NCBI GenBank assembly: GCA_910587185.1
Contig: CAJULY010000002.1
Location: 62,001 to 126,000, forward strand
Direction: 5' to 3'
Length of the DNA stretch: 64,000 bases
Origin: an uncultured Muribaculaceae bacterium
GTDB lineage: Bacteria; Bacteroidota; Bacteroidia; Bacteroidales; Muribaculaceae
Within the stretch, counting starts at the first letter, position 1, and the number at the start of each line of letters is the position of its first letter. Positions 24,903-33,821 of this stretch are shown one piece after another. The notes under the pieces were generated by a model. It saw only the letters and a program-made list of their open reading frames with translations. It searched no databases and was not told where the DNA came from. The position numbers and the translations under genes are program-made.

Positions 24903-26447
24903 TTATGCAAGTTTGCGAAGGAGAGAGTTAAGACTCACGTTGTCATGAATGAGTTTGTGAAGATCAGAGACATTGACACGTGTCTGCTCCATGGAATCCC
25001 TTTCTCGGAGAGTCACAGTATTGTCTTCGAGGGTCTGATGGTCCACGGTGATGCAATATGGTGTTCCGATAGCATCCTGACGACGATAACGTTTCCCGAT
25101 GGAGTCTTTTTCATCGTAGTGCGTTGCAAAGTCAAATTTGAGGTCGTTGACAATCTCGCGGGCTTTTTCAGGAAGTCCATCCTTACGAACCAAAGGCATT
25201 ACGGCGCATTTCACCGGAGCGAGAGCTGCCGGCAAATGAAGAACGACGCGTTTTTCTCCACCTTCAAGCTGTTGTTCTTCGTAGGATGAACAAAGCACGG
25301 AAAGGAACATGCGATCCACGCCGATAGATGTTTCTATGACATAAGGTACATAGCTTTCGTTTAGCTCAGGATCGAAATATTTGATGTTTTTTCCTGAATA
25401 TTTCTCGTGTTGAGAGAGATCGAAATTCGTGCGGGAATGTATGCCTTCAACTTCCTTGAATCCGAAAGGCATCATGAATTCTATATCGGTGGCCGCGTTG
25501 GCATAGTGGGCGAGTTTTTCGTGATCGTGATAACGATATTTCTCGTCACCGAGGCCGAGGGCTTTATGCCATTTCAAACGCCATTCTTTCCATGTGGCGA
25601 ACCATTTCAGCTCTTCGCCGGGACGGACAAAGAACTGCATCTCCATCTGTTCGAACTCACGCATGCGGAAGATGAACTGACGCGCAACAATCTCGTTGCG
25701 GAAAGCTTTTCCTATCTGAGCTATTCCGAAGGGAATGCGCATGCGCCCTGTCTTCTGGACGTTCAGGTAGTTCACGAAGATGCCTTGAGCGGTCTCAGGA
25801 CGCAGATAAACGGTCATGGCTCCGTCGGCAGTGCTTCCCATTTCGGTCTTGAACATCAGATTGAACTGACGGACTTCTGTCCAGTTGCGGGTGCCTGAAA
25901 TAGGGCATACAATCTCTTCGTCGAGTATTATCTGACGCAATTCATTGAGGTCGTTGGCGTTCATAGCGTCGGAAAAACGCTGATGAAGCGCGTCACGTTT
26001 GGTCTTGTGTTCAAGAACACGGGGATTGGTCTGACGGAAAAGTTCTTCATCGAAATTGTCGCCGAAGCGTTTGCGCGCTTTAGCTACTTCTTTTTCTATT
26101 TTGTCATCTATTTTTGCAATGGCATCTTCTATGAGAACATCCGCGCGGTAGCGCTTTTTTGAGTCGCGGTTGTCTATCAGCGGATCGTTAAACGCATCGA
26201 CGTGTCCCGACGCTTTCCAGATGGTAGGATGCATGAATATTGCAGAATCAATGCCTACGATGTTTTCGTGGAGCAGAGTCATGGAATCCCACCAATATTT
26301 TTTTATGTTGTTTTTGAGCTCAACGCCATTTTGTCCGTAATCATACACGGCCGACAAGCCGTCATAGATTTCACTTGAAGGGAAAACAAATCCGTATTCT
26401 TTGGCGTGAGATACAATTTTCTTAAAAACTTCGTCCTGTTGAGCCAT
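24903..26447 (-). CDS. glyS: Glycine--tRNA ligase, single-chain type
   Basis: Predicted 514-residue class II synthetase charging tRNA-Gly, of the dimeric (eukaryote/archaea-like) type used by Bacteroidota. Motif 2 appears as FRNEIVARQFIFRMREFEQMEMQFF, motif 3 within ETSIGVDRMFLSVL, and the C-terminal anticodon-binding domain begins near LHLPAALAPVKCAVMPLV. It is the first gene of a group with lemA and the FKBP isomerase. Its promoter region is shared divergently with the TonB receptor gene. Confidence 0.95.
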   Translation of the reverse strand: MAQQDEVFKKIVSHAKEYGFVFPSSEIYDGLSAVYDYGQNGVELKNNIKKYWWDSMTLLHENIVGIDSAIFMHPTIWKASGHVDAFNDPLIDNRDSKKRYRADVLIEDAIAKIDDKIEKEVAKARKRFGDNFDEELFRQTNPRVLEHKTKRDALHQRFSDAMNANDLNELRQIILDEEIVCPISGTRNWTEVRQFNLMFKTEMGSTADGAMTVYLRPETAQGIFVNYLNVQKTGRMRIPFGIAQIGKAFRNEIVARQFIFRMREFEQMEMQFFVRPGEELKWFATWKEWRLKWHKALGLGDEKYRYHDHEKLAHYANAATDIEFMMPFGFKEVEGIHSRTNFDLSQHEKYSGKNIKYFDPELNESYVPYVIETSIGVDRMFLSVLCSSYEEQQLEGGEKRVVLHLPAALAPVKCAVMPLVRKDGLPEKAREIVNDLKFDFATHYDEKDSIGKRYRRQDAIGTPYCITVDHQTLEDNTVTLRERDSMEQTRVNVSDLHKLIHDNVSLNSLLRKLA

Positions 26448-26473
26448 TTTTTAATTCAATTTAATTTTAGGCG

Positions 26474-26481
26474 CAAATTTA
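26474..26481 (-). promoter_or_regulatory. -7 box of the glyS operon
   Basis: TAAATTTG on the minus strand, 26 nt before the glyS start. No clear -33 element is seen. Confidence 0.4.
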
Positions 26482-26536
26482 AGCAAAAATTTTAATATTA
26501 CGTCCTATGGAGTGTTTGACCACTATAATATTAACA

Positions 26537-26571
26537 TTTGTTGCACACTTGAAAGGAATATCCTAACTTTG
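26537..26571 (+). promoter_or_regulatory. Promoter of the TonB receptor gene
   Basis: TTTGTTG at 26537-26543, 20 nt, then TAACTTTG at 26564-26571. Transcription should begin near 26577, which excludes translation starts before that point. Confidence 0.68.
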
Positions 26572-26604
26572 CCCCGTTTTTTAGATAAATCAGACATAAC
26601 AATA

Positions 26605-28875
26605 ATGGATATGCGTTTGAAAATCTTCATATACTTAATGATTTCAATATTGCCGGCAGCCGGTGCAGCTTCCGACATAGCGACATTCTCTTCTGACACT
26701 TCCCGATGGCTCGGAGGAGTGACGGTCACAGCGATAAAACAGAATCCCGATCTGAGTCTTCAGCCTCTTGCGGCGACTGTCCTTGACCGGAAGCAGGTTG
26801 AGAAATGGGACATAAATTCTTTGCGGGGTGTCAGTGAGATCGCTCCGAATTTTTTTATGCCTGATTACGGAAGCCGCACCACATCAAGTATTTATGTTCG
26901 CGGAATCGGTTCGCGCATGGATCAGCCGGCCGTTGGAATGACGGTGGATAATGTGCCTTTCCTAAATAAAAACGCCTATGATTTTATGCTTGTGGATATA
27001 GATCGCATAGAAGTGTTACGCGGTCCGCAAAGCACCCTGTACGGACGCAATACCATGGGTGGACAGATAAATATCTACACTTTGAAACCCATGTACTATC
27101 AGGGTAGTCGAGTGGCTGCGACAATAGGAAACGGTCCGACGGCAAACATGGCGGTAGCACACTATCAGAAATTTCGTCCTGACCTCGCAATGTCTTTTTC
27201 TGGAAATATAGTTTATTCCGACGGATTTTATAAGAATGCCTATAACGCTAAAAAAGTCGGTACCGAAAAGGGCGCCGGCCTCCGCTGGACAACTCAGTGG
27301 CAGATTTCCAGAACGGTGACAGCCGATAACACGGCAGCTTTCAATTACTCGCAAAACGGGGGGTATGAATATGAGTATGTGGGTAGTGGAATAATTAATT
27401 ACAATGATACATGTTTTTACCGGCGAAACACTGTCCGCGATGCCTTGACAGTGAAATGGCGTGCAAGGCATTTTACCCTCTCGAGTATCACGAGCTTCCA
27501 GCACATAACGGATAACCTTACTCTTGATCAGGATTTCTTGCCGCTCAGCTATTTTACTCTGACGCAAGCTATTCATGAATCAAGTCTTACCCAGGATATT
27601 GTCGCACGGGGAAAGGCCGGATTCTATACCTGGTTCGGAGGTCTCTTCGGATTCTATAAGACTACCCGTATGCGCGCCCCGGTCACGCTGAAGGATGACG
27701 GTATTGCGACATTGATAACCGACAGAGTGAATAACAATGACAAGATACCTGTCATGATCGGATTCGACAATCCTGAGATTCCTCTTCAAAGCTATTTCAG
27801 GATGCCGACATGGGGTATTGCGGCTTACCATCAGAGTACTTTGGATCTGGGCCGTTTTAATATCGCATTCGGAATGAGGCTTGACTATGAGTCTTCGAAA
27901 CTCGATTATACAAGCGTGTGCAATTCTGCATTCTCAGTTTTCATGAAGTCCCGTCCTCAGCGGCCGATCCTGCAGAAAGATATCACAATAGATGACAACG
28001 GAAAGCTTAAAAAGCATTATCTGGAATTTGTGCCAAAACTGACATTGTCCTATGATTTGCCTCTTGAGAGCGGCTCAAGTGTTTATGCGTCTTTGGGTAA
28101 AGGATATAAGTCAGGAGGATACAACACCCAGATGTTCAGCGAGATTCTGCAGCAGCGAATGATGTCAGAGATGATGTCGTCAATGCCCGGAATGTCACCT
28201 TCCGACGATAAGATCGATGTTGACAATATAATAACCTACGCACCTGAACGAAGCTGGAATTATGAATTGGGCGCGCATATAGGATGTGCACAGGGGCGCG
28301 TGATGACGGATATCGCATTGTTTTACATAGATCTGACTGACCAACAGCTAACGGTGTTCCCCGATGAATCCACAACCGGTCGCATAACTACTAATGCAGG
28401 TAAGTCAAGAAGCTTCGGCGCAGAATTTCAGACTCGTTTTACTCCTGACCGCCATTGGTCGTTTAATTTGTCTTACGGATATACTAACGCGAAATTTCGC
28501 CGATATATCGACGGTTCTGAAAATTATAAAGGGAAACATGTGCCTTATGCTCCCAATCACACTCTTTTCCTATCAGGTTCTTTCAATCACAATATAAGTC
28601 GCGACTGGCTTTTGTCCTACACTCTCAACACAAGAGGGGTTGGGCGTATTTATTGGAATGAGGCGAATGATTTCTCACAGCCATTCTATGCTCAGCTTGG
28701 AGCATCTGTCAACGCTTCTCGAGGATGGATCGAACTCGAGGCTTGGATGGATAATATCACAGGGACTAAATTCGATACATTCTATTTCGAATCTATGGGG
28801 AACAAATTCATCCAGCGTGGCAAACCTCGCCGTTTTGGCCTGACTGTTCGCCTCAATTTCAACTCGGCGAATTAA
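26605..28875 (+). CDS. TonB-dependent outer-membrane receptor
   Basis: Predicted 756-residue receptor for an iron complex or another nutrient. The chosen start (MDMRLKIFIYLMIS) gives a proper signal peptide and lies downstream of the predicted transcription start, whereas an in-frame start at 26512 does not. The plug domain shows RGIGSRMDQPAVGMTVDNVPF and the hallmark IEVLRGPQSTLYGRNTMGGQINI; the barrel follows to a C-terminal strand ending LTVRLNF. No carboxypeptidase-like N-terminal domain is present, so it resembles classic siderophore or heme receptors more than SusC. A lipoprotein gene follows 76 nt later. Confidence 0.88.
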   Translation: MDMRLKIFIYLMISILPAAGAASDIATFSSDTSRWLGGVTVTAIKQNPDLSLQPLAATVLDRKQVEKWDINSLRGVSEIAPNFFMPDYGSRTTSSIYVRGIGSRMDQPAVGMTVDNVPFLNKNAYDFMLVDIDRIEVLRGPQSTLYGRNTMGGQINIYTLKPMYYQGSRVAATIGNGPTANMAVAHYQKFRPDLAMSFSGNIVYSDGFYKNAYNAKKVGTEKGAGLRWTTQWQISRTVTADNTAAFNYSQNGGYEYEYVGSGIINYNDTCFYRRNTVRDALTVKWRARHFTLSSITSFQHITDNLTLDQDFLPLSYFTLTQAIHESSLTQDIVARGKAGFYTWFGGLFGFYKTTRMRAPVTLKDDGIATLITDRVNNNDKIPVMIGFDNPEIPLQSYFRMPTWGIAAYHQSTLDLGRFNIAFGMRLDYESSKLDYTSVCNSAFSVFMKSRPQRPILQKDITIDDNGKLKKHYLEFVPKLTLSYDLPLESGSSVYASLGKGYKSGGYNTQMFSEILQQRMMSEMMSSMPGMSPSDDKIDVDNIITYAPERSWNYELGAHIGCAQGRVMTDIALFYIDLTDQQLTVFPDESTTGRITTNAGKSRSFGAEFQTRFTPDRHWSFNLSYGYTNAKFRRYIDGSENYKGKHVPYAPNHTLFLSGSFNHNISRDWLLSYTLNTRGVGRIYWNEANDFSQPFYAQLGASVNASRGWIELEAWMDNITGTKFDTFYFESMGNKFIQRGKPRRFGLTVRLNFNSAN

Positions 28876-28951
28876 CAGGCTGCCGCCTGGGAACCATTTG
28901 GGCGGATCAATAGTTGTGATATTAGAAAGATGTTACAAATATATTACAACT

Positions 28952-29815
28952 ATGAAAGCCTCACGTTTCCTCATATTCGTTTCCGTATTGTTTATGATTG
29001 GATGTCGCAGCGAAGAGCCGTTTCGACATGTAGTTTTTGCCGACAGCCCCGAAATGTTTAATTTTGTTACTCCTTCGGGTCGCACAAATGCATTCATAAC
29101 CGATGGCGTTTCCTATAACATTGTTTTCGACGATGAGAAAAGAATGGCGACGCTTACCATAAATAACCTTCGGTTCTCTCCTGAAGAAGAGGGAAGAATC
29201 GTTACATTCAGCAATATCGAGTGGACTTACGTTGCTGGTTCCCACGAAAAACAGAGGGCAATAAAGGCTCCATTTATTTCTTCCGACAATCCCGGGGACG
29301 ACTGCACTCTGACGGAAGTGGAAATCGTATATAGTGAATCAAACGAGCTTAATGACAATCCGTCGGCCGGATTCTATGCTTCCTATACTGTAAACGGAAT
29401 ATATTCAGTGCTTTCGTATCAATATACGGTTTTTGCCGAAGGCACAACAACCGTCCGATCCGAAAAAGAGATAATGCCTCAGTTGGTGGATTACGAGCCT
29501 CTCTACAAACTTGATCTGCACCCGTCGTCCATGACTCTTGATATGACGGTGAAAGATCTTGATATTGGAGGAGGGAAAGTCGGTTTTACATTGAGGGGCA
29601 TTGCAATGACGCTTACTGACGACGGCTATACGCTTGAGGAGAATGAATCTGTTGAATTGACACTGAACGACGGGGAGACTCTACTTGTCAAAAAAGTAAG
29701 CGGGAATGCGGTTTTGCGAGATGAATTGAATCTTGTCATGGAATTAATAAAAGAGGGTGTGACTTACTATGTCGAAGCCTACCTGTCGCCGGATTACAAC
29801 AAGCTTCGTCATTAA
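28952..29815 (+). CDS. Hypothetical lipoprotein downstream of a TonB receptor
   Basis: Predicted 287-residue lipoprotein with a clear lipobox (VLFMIGCRSEE). The start at 28952 (MKASRFLIF) is preferred over an in-frame upstream start because it begins the signal peptide. The mature part is beta-rich with repeated patterns (NIVFDDEKRMATLTINNLRFSP; KLDLHPSSMTLDMTVKDLD) that suggest two related beta-sandwich domains. I do not recognise the family. Position after the TonB receptor suggests a surface-exposed partner, but this is inference. Confidence 0.6.
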   Translation: MKASRFLIFVSVLFMIGCRSEEPFRHVVFADSPEMFNFVTPSGRTNAFITDGVSYNIVFDDEKRMATLTINNLRFSPEEEGRIVTFSNIEWTYVAGSHEKQRAIKAPFISSDNPGDDCTLTEVEIVYSESNELNDNPSAGFYASYTVNGIYSVLSYQYTVFAEGTTTVRSEKEIMPQLVDYEPLYKLDLHPSSMTLDMTVKDLDIGGGKVGFTLRGIAMTLTDDGYTLEENESVELTLNDGETLLVKKVSGNAVLRDELNLVMELIKEGVTYYVEAYLSPDYNKLRH

Positions 29816-29870
29816 GTCGGATATGTTAAACAACATAAAGCAATTTTCTCAAATATGTCAACATTCTGCG

Positions 29871-29900
29871 TTGAAGTTTAATTAAAATTTGCTATATTTG
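29871..29900 (+). promoter_or_regulatory. Promoter of the nuo-atp-nuo superoperon
   Basis: TTG at 29871-29873, 19 nt, then TATATTTG at 29893-29900. Transcription should start near 29906, leaving a 5' untranslated region of about 118 nt before nuoA. I found no comparable element at the nuoH-atpD (33786-33821) or atpG-nuoI (40629-40683) junctions. Confidence 0.72.
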
Positions 29901-30023
29901 CACCGTAAAAACCGATTTGCCACGGGAAACACATATTCCGTCGTCCGATTTTTATTATGTTAGGGCGTCGGAGTCTGTTGATTTCATGGCGATTTCAGTT
30001 GAAAGAGTAATAATTGCTTTAGT

Positions 30024-30404
30024 ATGATATCACTTACAATCCTATCATCTACGCTTGCCATCACGGCCGCTCTTACGGGTATTGCACTTGTAGGACTCGC
30101 TTTGTGGCTTGCAGGTCTGATGTCGCCTCGTTCTTACAACGTTCAGAAAGGCGAGGCTTATGAATGCGGTATTCCGACTCGTGGTGAAAGTATGGCCCAG
30201 TTTAAAGTCGGATATTATCTTTTCGCGATTTTATTCCTGATGTTCGATGTCGAGTGTGTGTTCCTTTTTCCCTGGGCTACAATTGTCGGGGAACTTGCCG
30301 CTACAATGGGCGTTGCAAGCATTCTCAGCATCGCTGTTTTTTTTGTAATACTTGTACTTGGCCTTGTGTATGCTTGGCGGAAAGGAGCTCTTGAATGGAA
30401 GTGA
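30024..30404 (+). CDS. nuoA: NADH-quinone oxidoreductase subunit A
   Basis: Predicted 126-residue membrane subunit with three transmembrane helices. The conserved loop between the first two reads YECGIPTRGESMAQFKVGYYLFAILFLMFDVECVFLFPWA, including the ECG and DVE residues of the quinone-site loop; relatives often have ECG(I/V) followed by GxAR. It opens the cluster and overlaps nuoB by 10 nt. Confidence 0.94.
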   Translation: MISLTILSSTLAITAALTGIALVGLALWLAGLMSPRSYNVQKGEAYECGIPTRGESMAQFKVGYYLFAILFLMFDVECVFLFPWATIVGELAATMGVASILSIAVFFVILVLGLVYAWRKGALEWK

Positions 30405-31003
30405 CAACCAAAAGCATGCCTTATGACGCATGGAAAGATAACGAGTACATCGAGAAACTCGTAAAAGAGTTGCAGGCAAACGGCACCAACGTGATCGTCG
30501 GCAGCCTTGATAAACTCATCAACTGGGGCCGATCGAACTCAATCTGGCCCTTGACTTTTGCAACAAGCTGTTGTGGAATCGAATTCGTATCCTTAGGCGC
30601 AGCCCGATATGACATGGCCCGTTTCGGTTGGGAAGTCGCTCGTTCGTCACCCCGCCAGGCTGACTTCATGATGGTTGCCGGTACAATCGTAAAACGCATG
30701 GCTCCGGTTATGCGTCGCCTTTATGATCAGCTGGCTGAGCCCAAATATGTCATCGCTTGTGGCGCATGCGCCGTCTCAGGTGGCCCTTTCAAGAAATCAT
30801 ATCATGTTGTGATGGGTATCGACAAGATCGTACCTGTCGATGTGTTCCTTCCCGGTTGTCCTCCCCGTCCCGAGGCTATGATCTACGCTATAATGCAGTT
30901 ATCGCGTAAAATCAAGGTGGAAAAATTCTTCGGAGGCGTTAACCGTAAAGAAAATCAGAAAGAATTTCTGAGAAACCATCCTATTGAAGGTGTAGAGGAT
31001 TAA
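30395..31003 (+). CDS. nuoB: NADH-quinone oxidoreductase subunit B
   Basis: Predicted 202-residue peripheral subunit carrying cluster N2, the 4Fe-4S centre that passes electrons to quinone. The ligands are visible as the tandem cysteines in FATSCCGIEF, then ACGACAVSGG and PGCPPRPEA. The start overlaps nuoA by 10 nt, so the two are translationally coupled. The C-terminal tail (NRKENQKEFLRNHP) is typical in length. Confidence 0.95.
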   Translation: MEVTTKSMPYDAWKDNEYIEKLVKELQANGTNVIVGSLDKLINWGRSNSIWPLTFATSCCGIEFVSLGAARYDMARFGWEVARSSPRQADFMMVAGTIVKRMAPVMRRLYDQLAEPKYVIACGACAVSGGPFKKSYHVVMGIDKIVPVDVFLPGCPPRPEAMIYAIMQLSRKIKVEKFFGGVNRKENQKEFLRNHPIEGVED

Positions 31004-31036
31004 TTAATTTCGAACAGCGAATAACGGAAAATAAAT

Positions 31037-32659
31037 ATGGCAGAACTTAAAGAAAAAATAGCCAAATTATTCCCCGATGCCACTTTTGAAGATGGCGATA
31101 TATTATTGGTGAACATAGCCGATGAAAAATGGCACGATTGTGCGTTGGCTCTGCGTGACACTCTGGGTTTTGATTTCCTCGTAACAATTGTTGGTGTTGA
31201 CTGGAAAGATAAACTCGGTTGTGTTTATTATCTGACGAATACAACGAACAATGAGCATTTGTCAGTACGTGTTACCACTGACAACGTTGAAACCCCGATG
31301 CTCCACAGCGTTGCCGATCTCTGGTCGATAGCCGGTATTTTTGAGCGCGAAGTGTATGACTTCTTCGGAATTGTGTTCATCAACAATCCGGACATGCGTC
31401 GAATTTTCCTCAGCATTGACTGGAAGGGTTTCCCCTTGCGCAAGAATTACGATGAGAGTGAGGAAATCAATCCTGTAACTGTTGAGAATGAACGTCAGAC
31501 TGACTTCACCGATACTTATGTTGAACTTCCCGACGGTAAGGTTGAGAAACGTGAGGTCCGCGTTTTCGAACCGGATGATTTCGTTGTGAACATTGGCCCG
31601 CAGCATCCTGCTACTCATGGTGTGTTGCGTTTCCGCACTGCGGTTGACGGCGAGACTATAAAGAAGATCGACGTTTATATGGGATATATCCACCGCGGCA
31701 TCGAAAAAATCTGTGAGAAGCTGACCTATCCTCAGACTCTTCACTTCATGGACCGTATGGATTATTTCTCCGGTCATCCTTATCATCATTGTCTCTGCAT
31801 GACAATAGAACAGGCTGCCGGCATTGAAATTTCCCGCCGCGCTCAAGTGATCCGTGTGCTCATGGATGAACTTTCGCGTATCGCCTCCCACTGTCTCTTC
31901 ATCGGTACATTCTGCATGGACCTCGGAGCTACGACCATGCTTTTCTATACCCTGCGTGTGCGTGAGCAGATTCTTGATATCATGGAGAAGACATGTGGCG
32001 CGCGCATGACATTCAACTATGAATGTATAGGAGGTGTGATGCAGGATCTCGCTCCGGATTTTGTTGAAGATGTAAAAGCGCTTCTGGCTGTTCTTCCTCG
32101 CAATATCAAGGAATACAACAAGCTCTTTACCGGAAACGTCATCACTCAAAACCGAATGGTCGGTGTAGGCCATCTTTCTAAAGAAGATGCGATATCTTGG
32201 TCAGTCACAGGCCCGTCAGGACGTGCTTCAGGTTGGGCGTGCGATGTCAGAAAGACCGATCCCTATAGCATCTATGGCGAACTCGACTTTGAGCAGGTTG
32301 TCAAGACAGAGGGCGATTCCATGGCTCGTTTCAAAGTCAGAATGGAAGAGATGGAACAGAGTGCGAAGATCATTGAGCAGCTTATCGACAATATCCCCGA
32401 AGGAGAATATTGCGTGAAAGTGCCTAAAGTCATTAAACTTCCTGTAGGACATTGGTTCAGAACCGTTGAAGGCTGCCGCGGAACATTCGGAGTCTATCTC
32501 GAAAGCGACGGCTCGACATCTCCCTATCGTCTCAAACTTGTTCCTCCGAGCTTCACTGCCGCCGCAGTCGTTGATCATATTACACGAGGTAGCAAGATTG
32601 CTGACCTCATAACCATCGGTGGCTCACTTGACTATATTGTCCCCGATATGGATCGATAA
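31037..32659 (+). CDS. nuoCD: NADH-quinone oxidoreductase subunits C and D, fused
   Basis: Predicted 540-residue fusion of the NuoC (residues 1-150; DFLVTIVGVDWKDKLGCVYYL, VYDFFGIVFINNPDMRRI) and NuoD (from about 180; NIGPQHPATHGVLRF, YMGYIHRGIEKICEKLTYPQ) subunits, which form the quinone-binding junction with NuoB. The fusion is the standard form in Bacteroidota and several other groups. It sits 33 nt after nuoB. No nuoE, nuoF or nuoG is found here, so the NADH-oxidising module is absent. Confidence 0.95.
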   Translation: MAELKEKIAKLFPDATFEDGDILLVNIADEKWHDCALALRDTLGFDFLVTIVGVDWKDKLGCVYYLTNTTNNEHLSVRVTTDNVETPMLHSVADLWSIAGIFEREVYDFFGIVFINNPDMRRIFLSIDWKGFPLRKNYDESEEINPVTVENERQTDFTDTYVELPDGKVEKREVRVFEPDDFVVNIGPQHPATHGVLRFRTAVDGETIKKIDVYMGYIHRGIEKICEKLTYPQTLHFMDRMDYFSGHPYHHCLCMTIEQAAGIEISRRAQVIRVLMDELSRIASHCLFIGTFCMDLGATTMLFYTLRVREQILDIMEKTCGARMTFNYECIGGVMQDLAPDFVEDVKALLAVLPRNIKEYNKLFTGNVITQNRMVGVGHLSKEDAISWSVTGPSGRASGWACDVRKTDPYSIYGELDFEQVVKTEGDSMARFKVRMEEMEQSAKIIEQLIDNIPEGEYCVKVPKVIKLPVGHWFRTVEGCRGTFGVYLESDGSTSPYRLKLVPPSFTAAAVVDHITRGSKIADLITIGGSLDYIVPDMDR

Positions 32660-32702
32660 TAAAAAGCAATTAAATTTCTTAAGAATAAACAGTTAATCCA
32701 TT

Positions 32703-33785
32703 ATGTTTGACTTTTCGCTACTGACGAACTGGATCGACAATTTTTTTGAACAGACATGCGGAATGCCCGGATGGCTGGCAACAACAGTCGAGTGTATCCT
32801 TATCGGACTTCTTCTTCTGACGGTTTATGCTGTTCTGGCTCTCTTCTATATTTATTATGAACGCAAGGTCTGCGCAGCTTTCCAGTGTCGTCTCGGCCCG
32901 AACCGCGTCGGTCCTTTCGGATTGCTCCAGAGTTTTGCCGATATGTTCAAGATGCTCATTAAAGAGCTGATTTCGTTAAATCATATCGATAAATTCCTTT
33001 TCGCCCTTGCTCCTTATCTCGTGATTCTCGCGTCAATGCTTGCTTTCGCGGTGCTTCCCTGGGGCAAAGGCCTTCAGATAATAAACTTCAATATCGGTAT
33101 ATTCTTCCTTATTGCGGTTTCTTCAATAGGTGTTCTTGGAATTCTTCTTGCAGGATGGTCAAGTAATAACAAGTTCACTCTTATCGGAGCGTTGCGTTCA
33201 GGCGCACAGATGGTAAGTTACGAGCTTTCTATCGGCCTTTCAGTCCTGACTATCGTTGCATTCGCAGGAACAATGAATATAGTCGAACTCGTTGAAAAAC
33301 AGGATAATCTCTGGTTTATATTCTCTGGTCATCTTCCCGCGATTATCGCTTTCATTATCTATATGATTGCCGGAACGGCTGAAACCAACCGTGGCCCGTT
33401 TGACTTGCCTGAGGCTGAAAGTGAGTTGACAGCAGGTTATCACACGGAATACTCAGGTATGCATTTCGGCTTCTTCTATCTGGCTGAATACCTGAATCTG
33501 TTCATTGTTTCGGGTGTTGCGACTCTTCTTTTCCTTGGAGGATGGATGCCGCTTCATATTCCCGGCTGGACCGGATTCAATGAGATCATGGACTATATTC
33601 CCTCGGTGATATGGTTCATCGGAAAGGCAATAGCTCTTTCATTCGTGATAATCTGGTTCAAATGGTCATTCCCGCGTCTGCGTATCGACCAGATGCTTGC
33701 CCTCGAGTGGAAGTATCTTCTTCCCATCAACCTCTTCAATCTGGTGCTGATGGTACTCGTGATAGTTTACCAATTCCATTTTTAA
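32703..33785 (+). CDS. nuoH: NADH-quinone oxidoreductase subunit H
   Basis: Predicted 360-residue membrane subunit with eight helices that forms most of the quinone chamber. Family landmarks are ERKVCAAFQCRLGPNRVGPFGLLQSFADMFKML near residue 52 and AETNRGPFDLPEAESELTAGYHTEYSGM near 220, the latter holding the conserved acidic residues. It is the last nuo gene before the atp block; the next gene, atpD, starts 36 nt later on the same strand with no recognisable terminator or promoter between. Confidence 0.95.
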   Translation: MFDFSLLTNWIDNFFEQTCGMPGWLATTVECILIGLLLLTVYAVLALFYIYYERKVCAAFQCRLGPNRVGPFGLLQSFADMFKMLIKELISLNHIDKFLFALAPYLVILASMLAFAVLPWGKGLQIINFNIGIFFLIAVSSIGVLGILLAGWSSNNKFTLIGALRSGAQMVSYELSIGLSVLTIVAFAGTMNIVELVEKQDNLWFIFSGHLPAIIAFIIYMIAGTAETNRGPFDLPEAESELTAGYHTEYSGMHFGFFYLAEYLNLFIVSGVATLLFLGGWMPLHIPGWTGFNEIMDYIPSVIWFIGKAIALSFVIIWFKWSFPRLRIDQMLALEWKYLLPINLFNLVLMVLVIVYQFHF

Positions 33786-33821
33786 GTAAAATTTAACCCC
33801 ATTATAATTTCCAATCTAATC

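Noticed and set aside
29900..30023. Attenuator or riboswitch in the nuoA leader
   Set aside because: Only a weak stem (ACGG/CCGT) before a short T-run and no convincing alternative structure or leader peptide.
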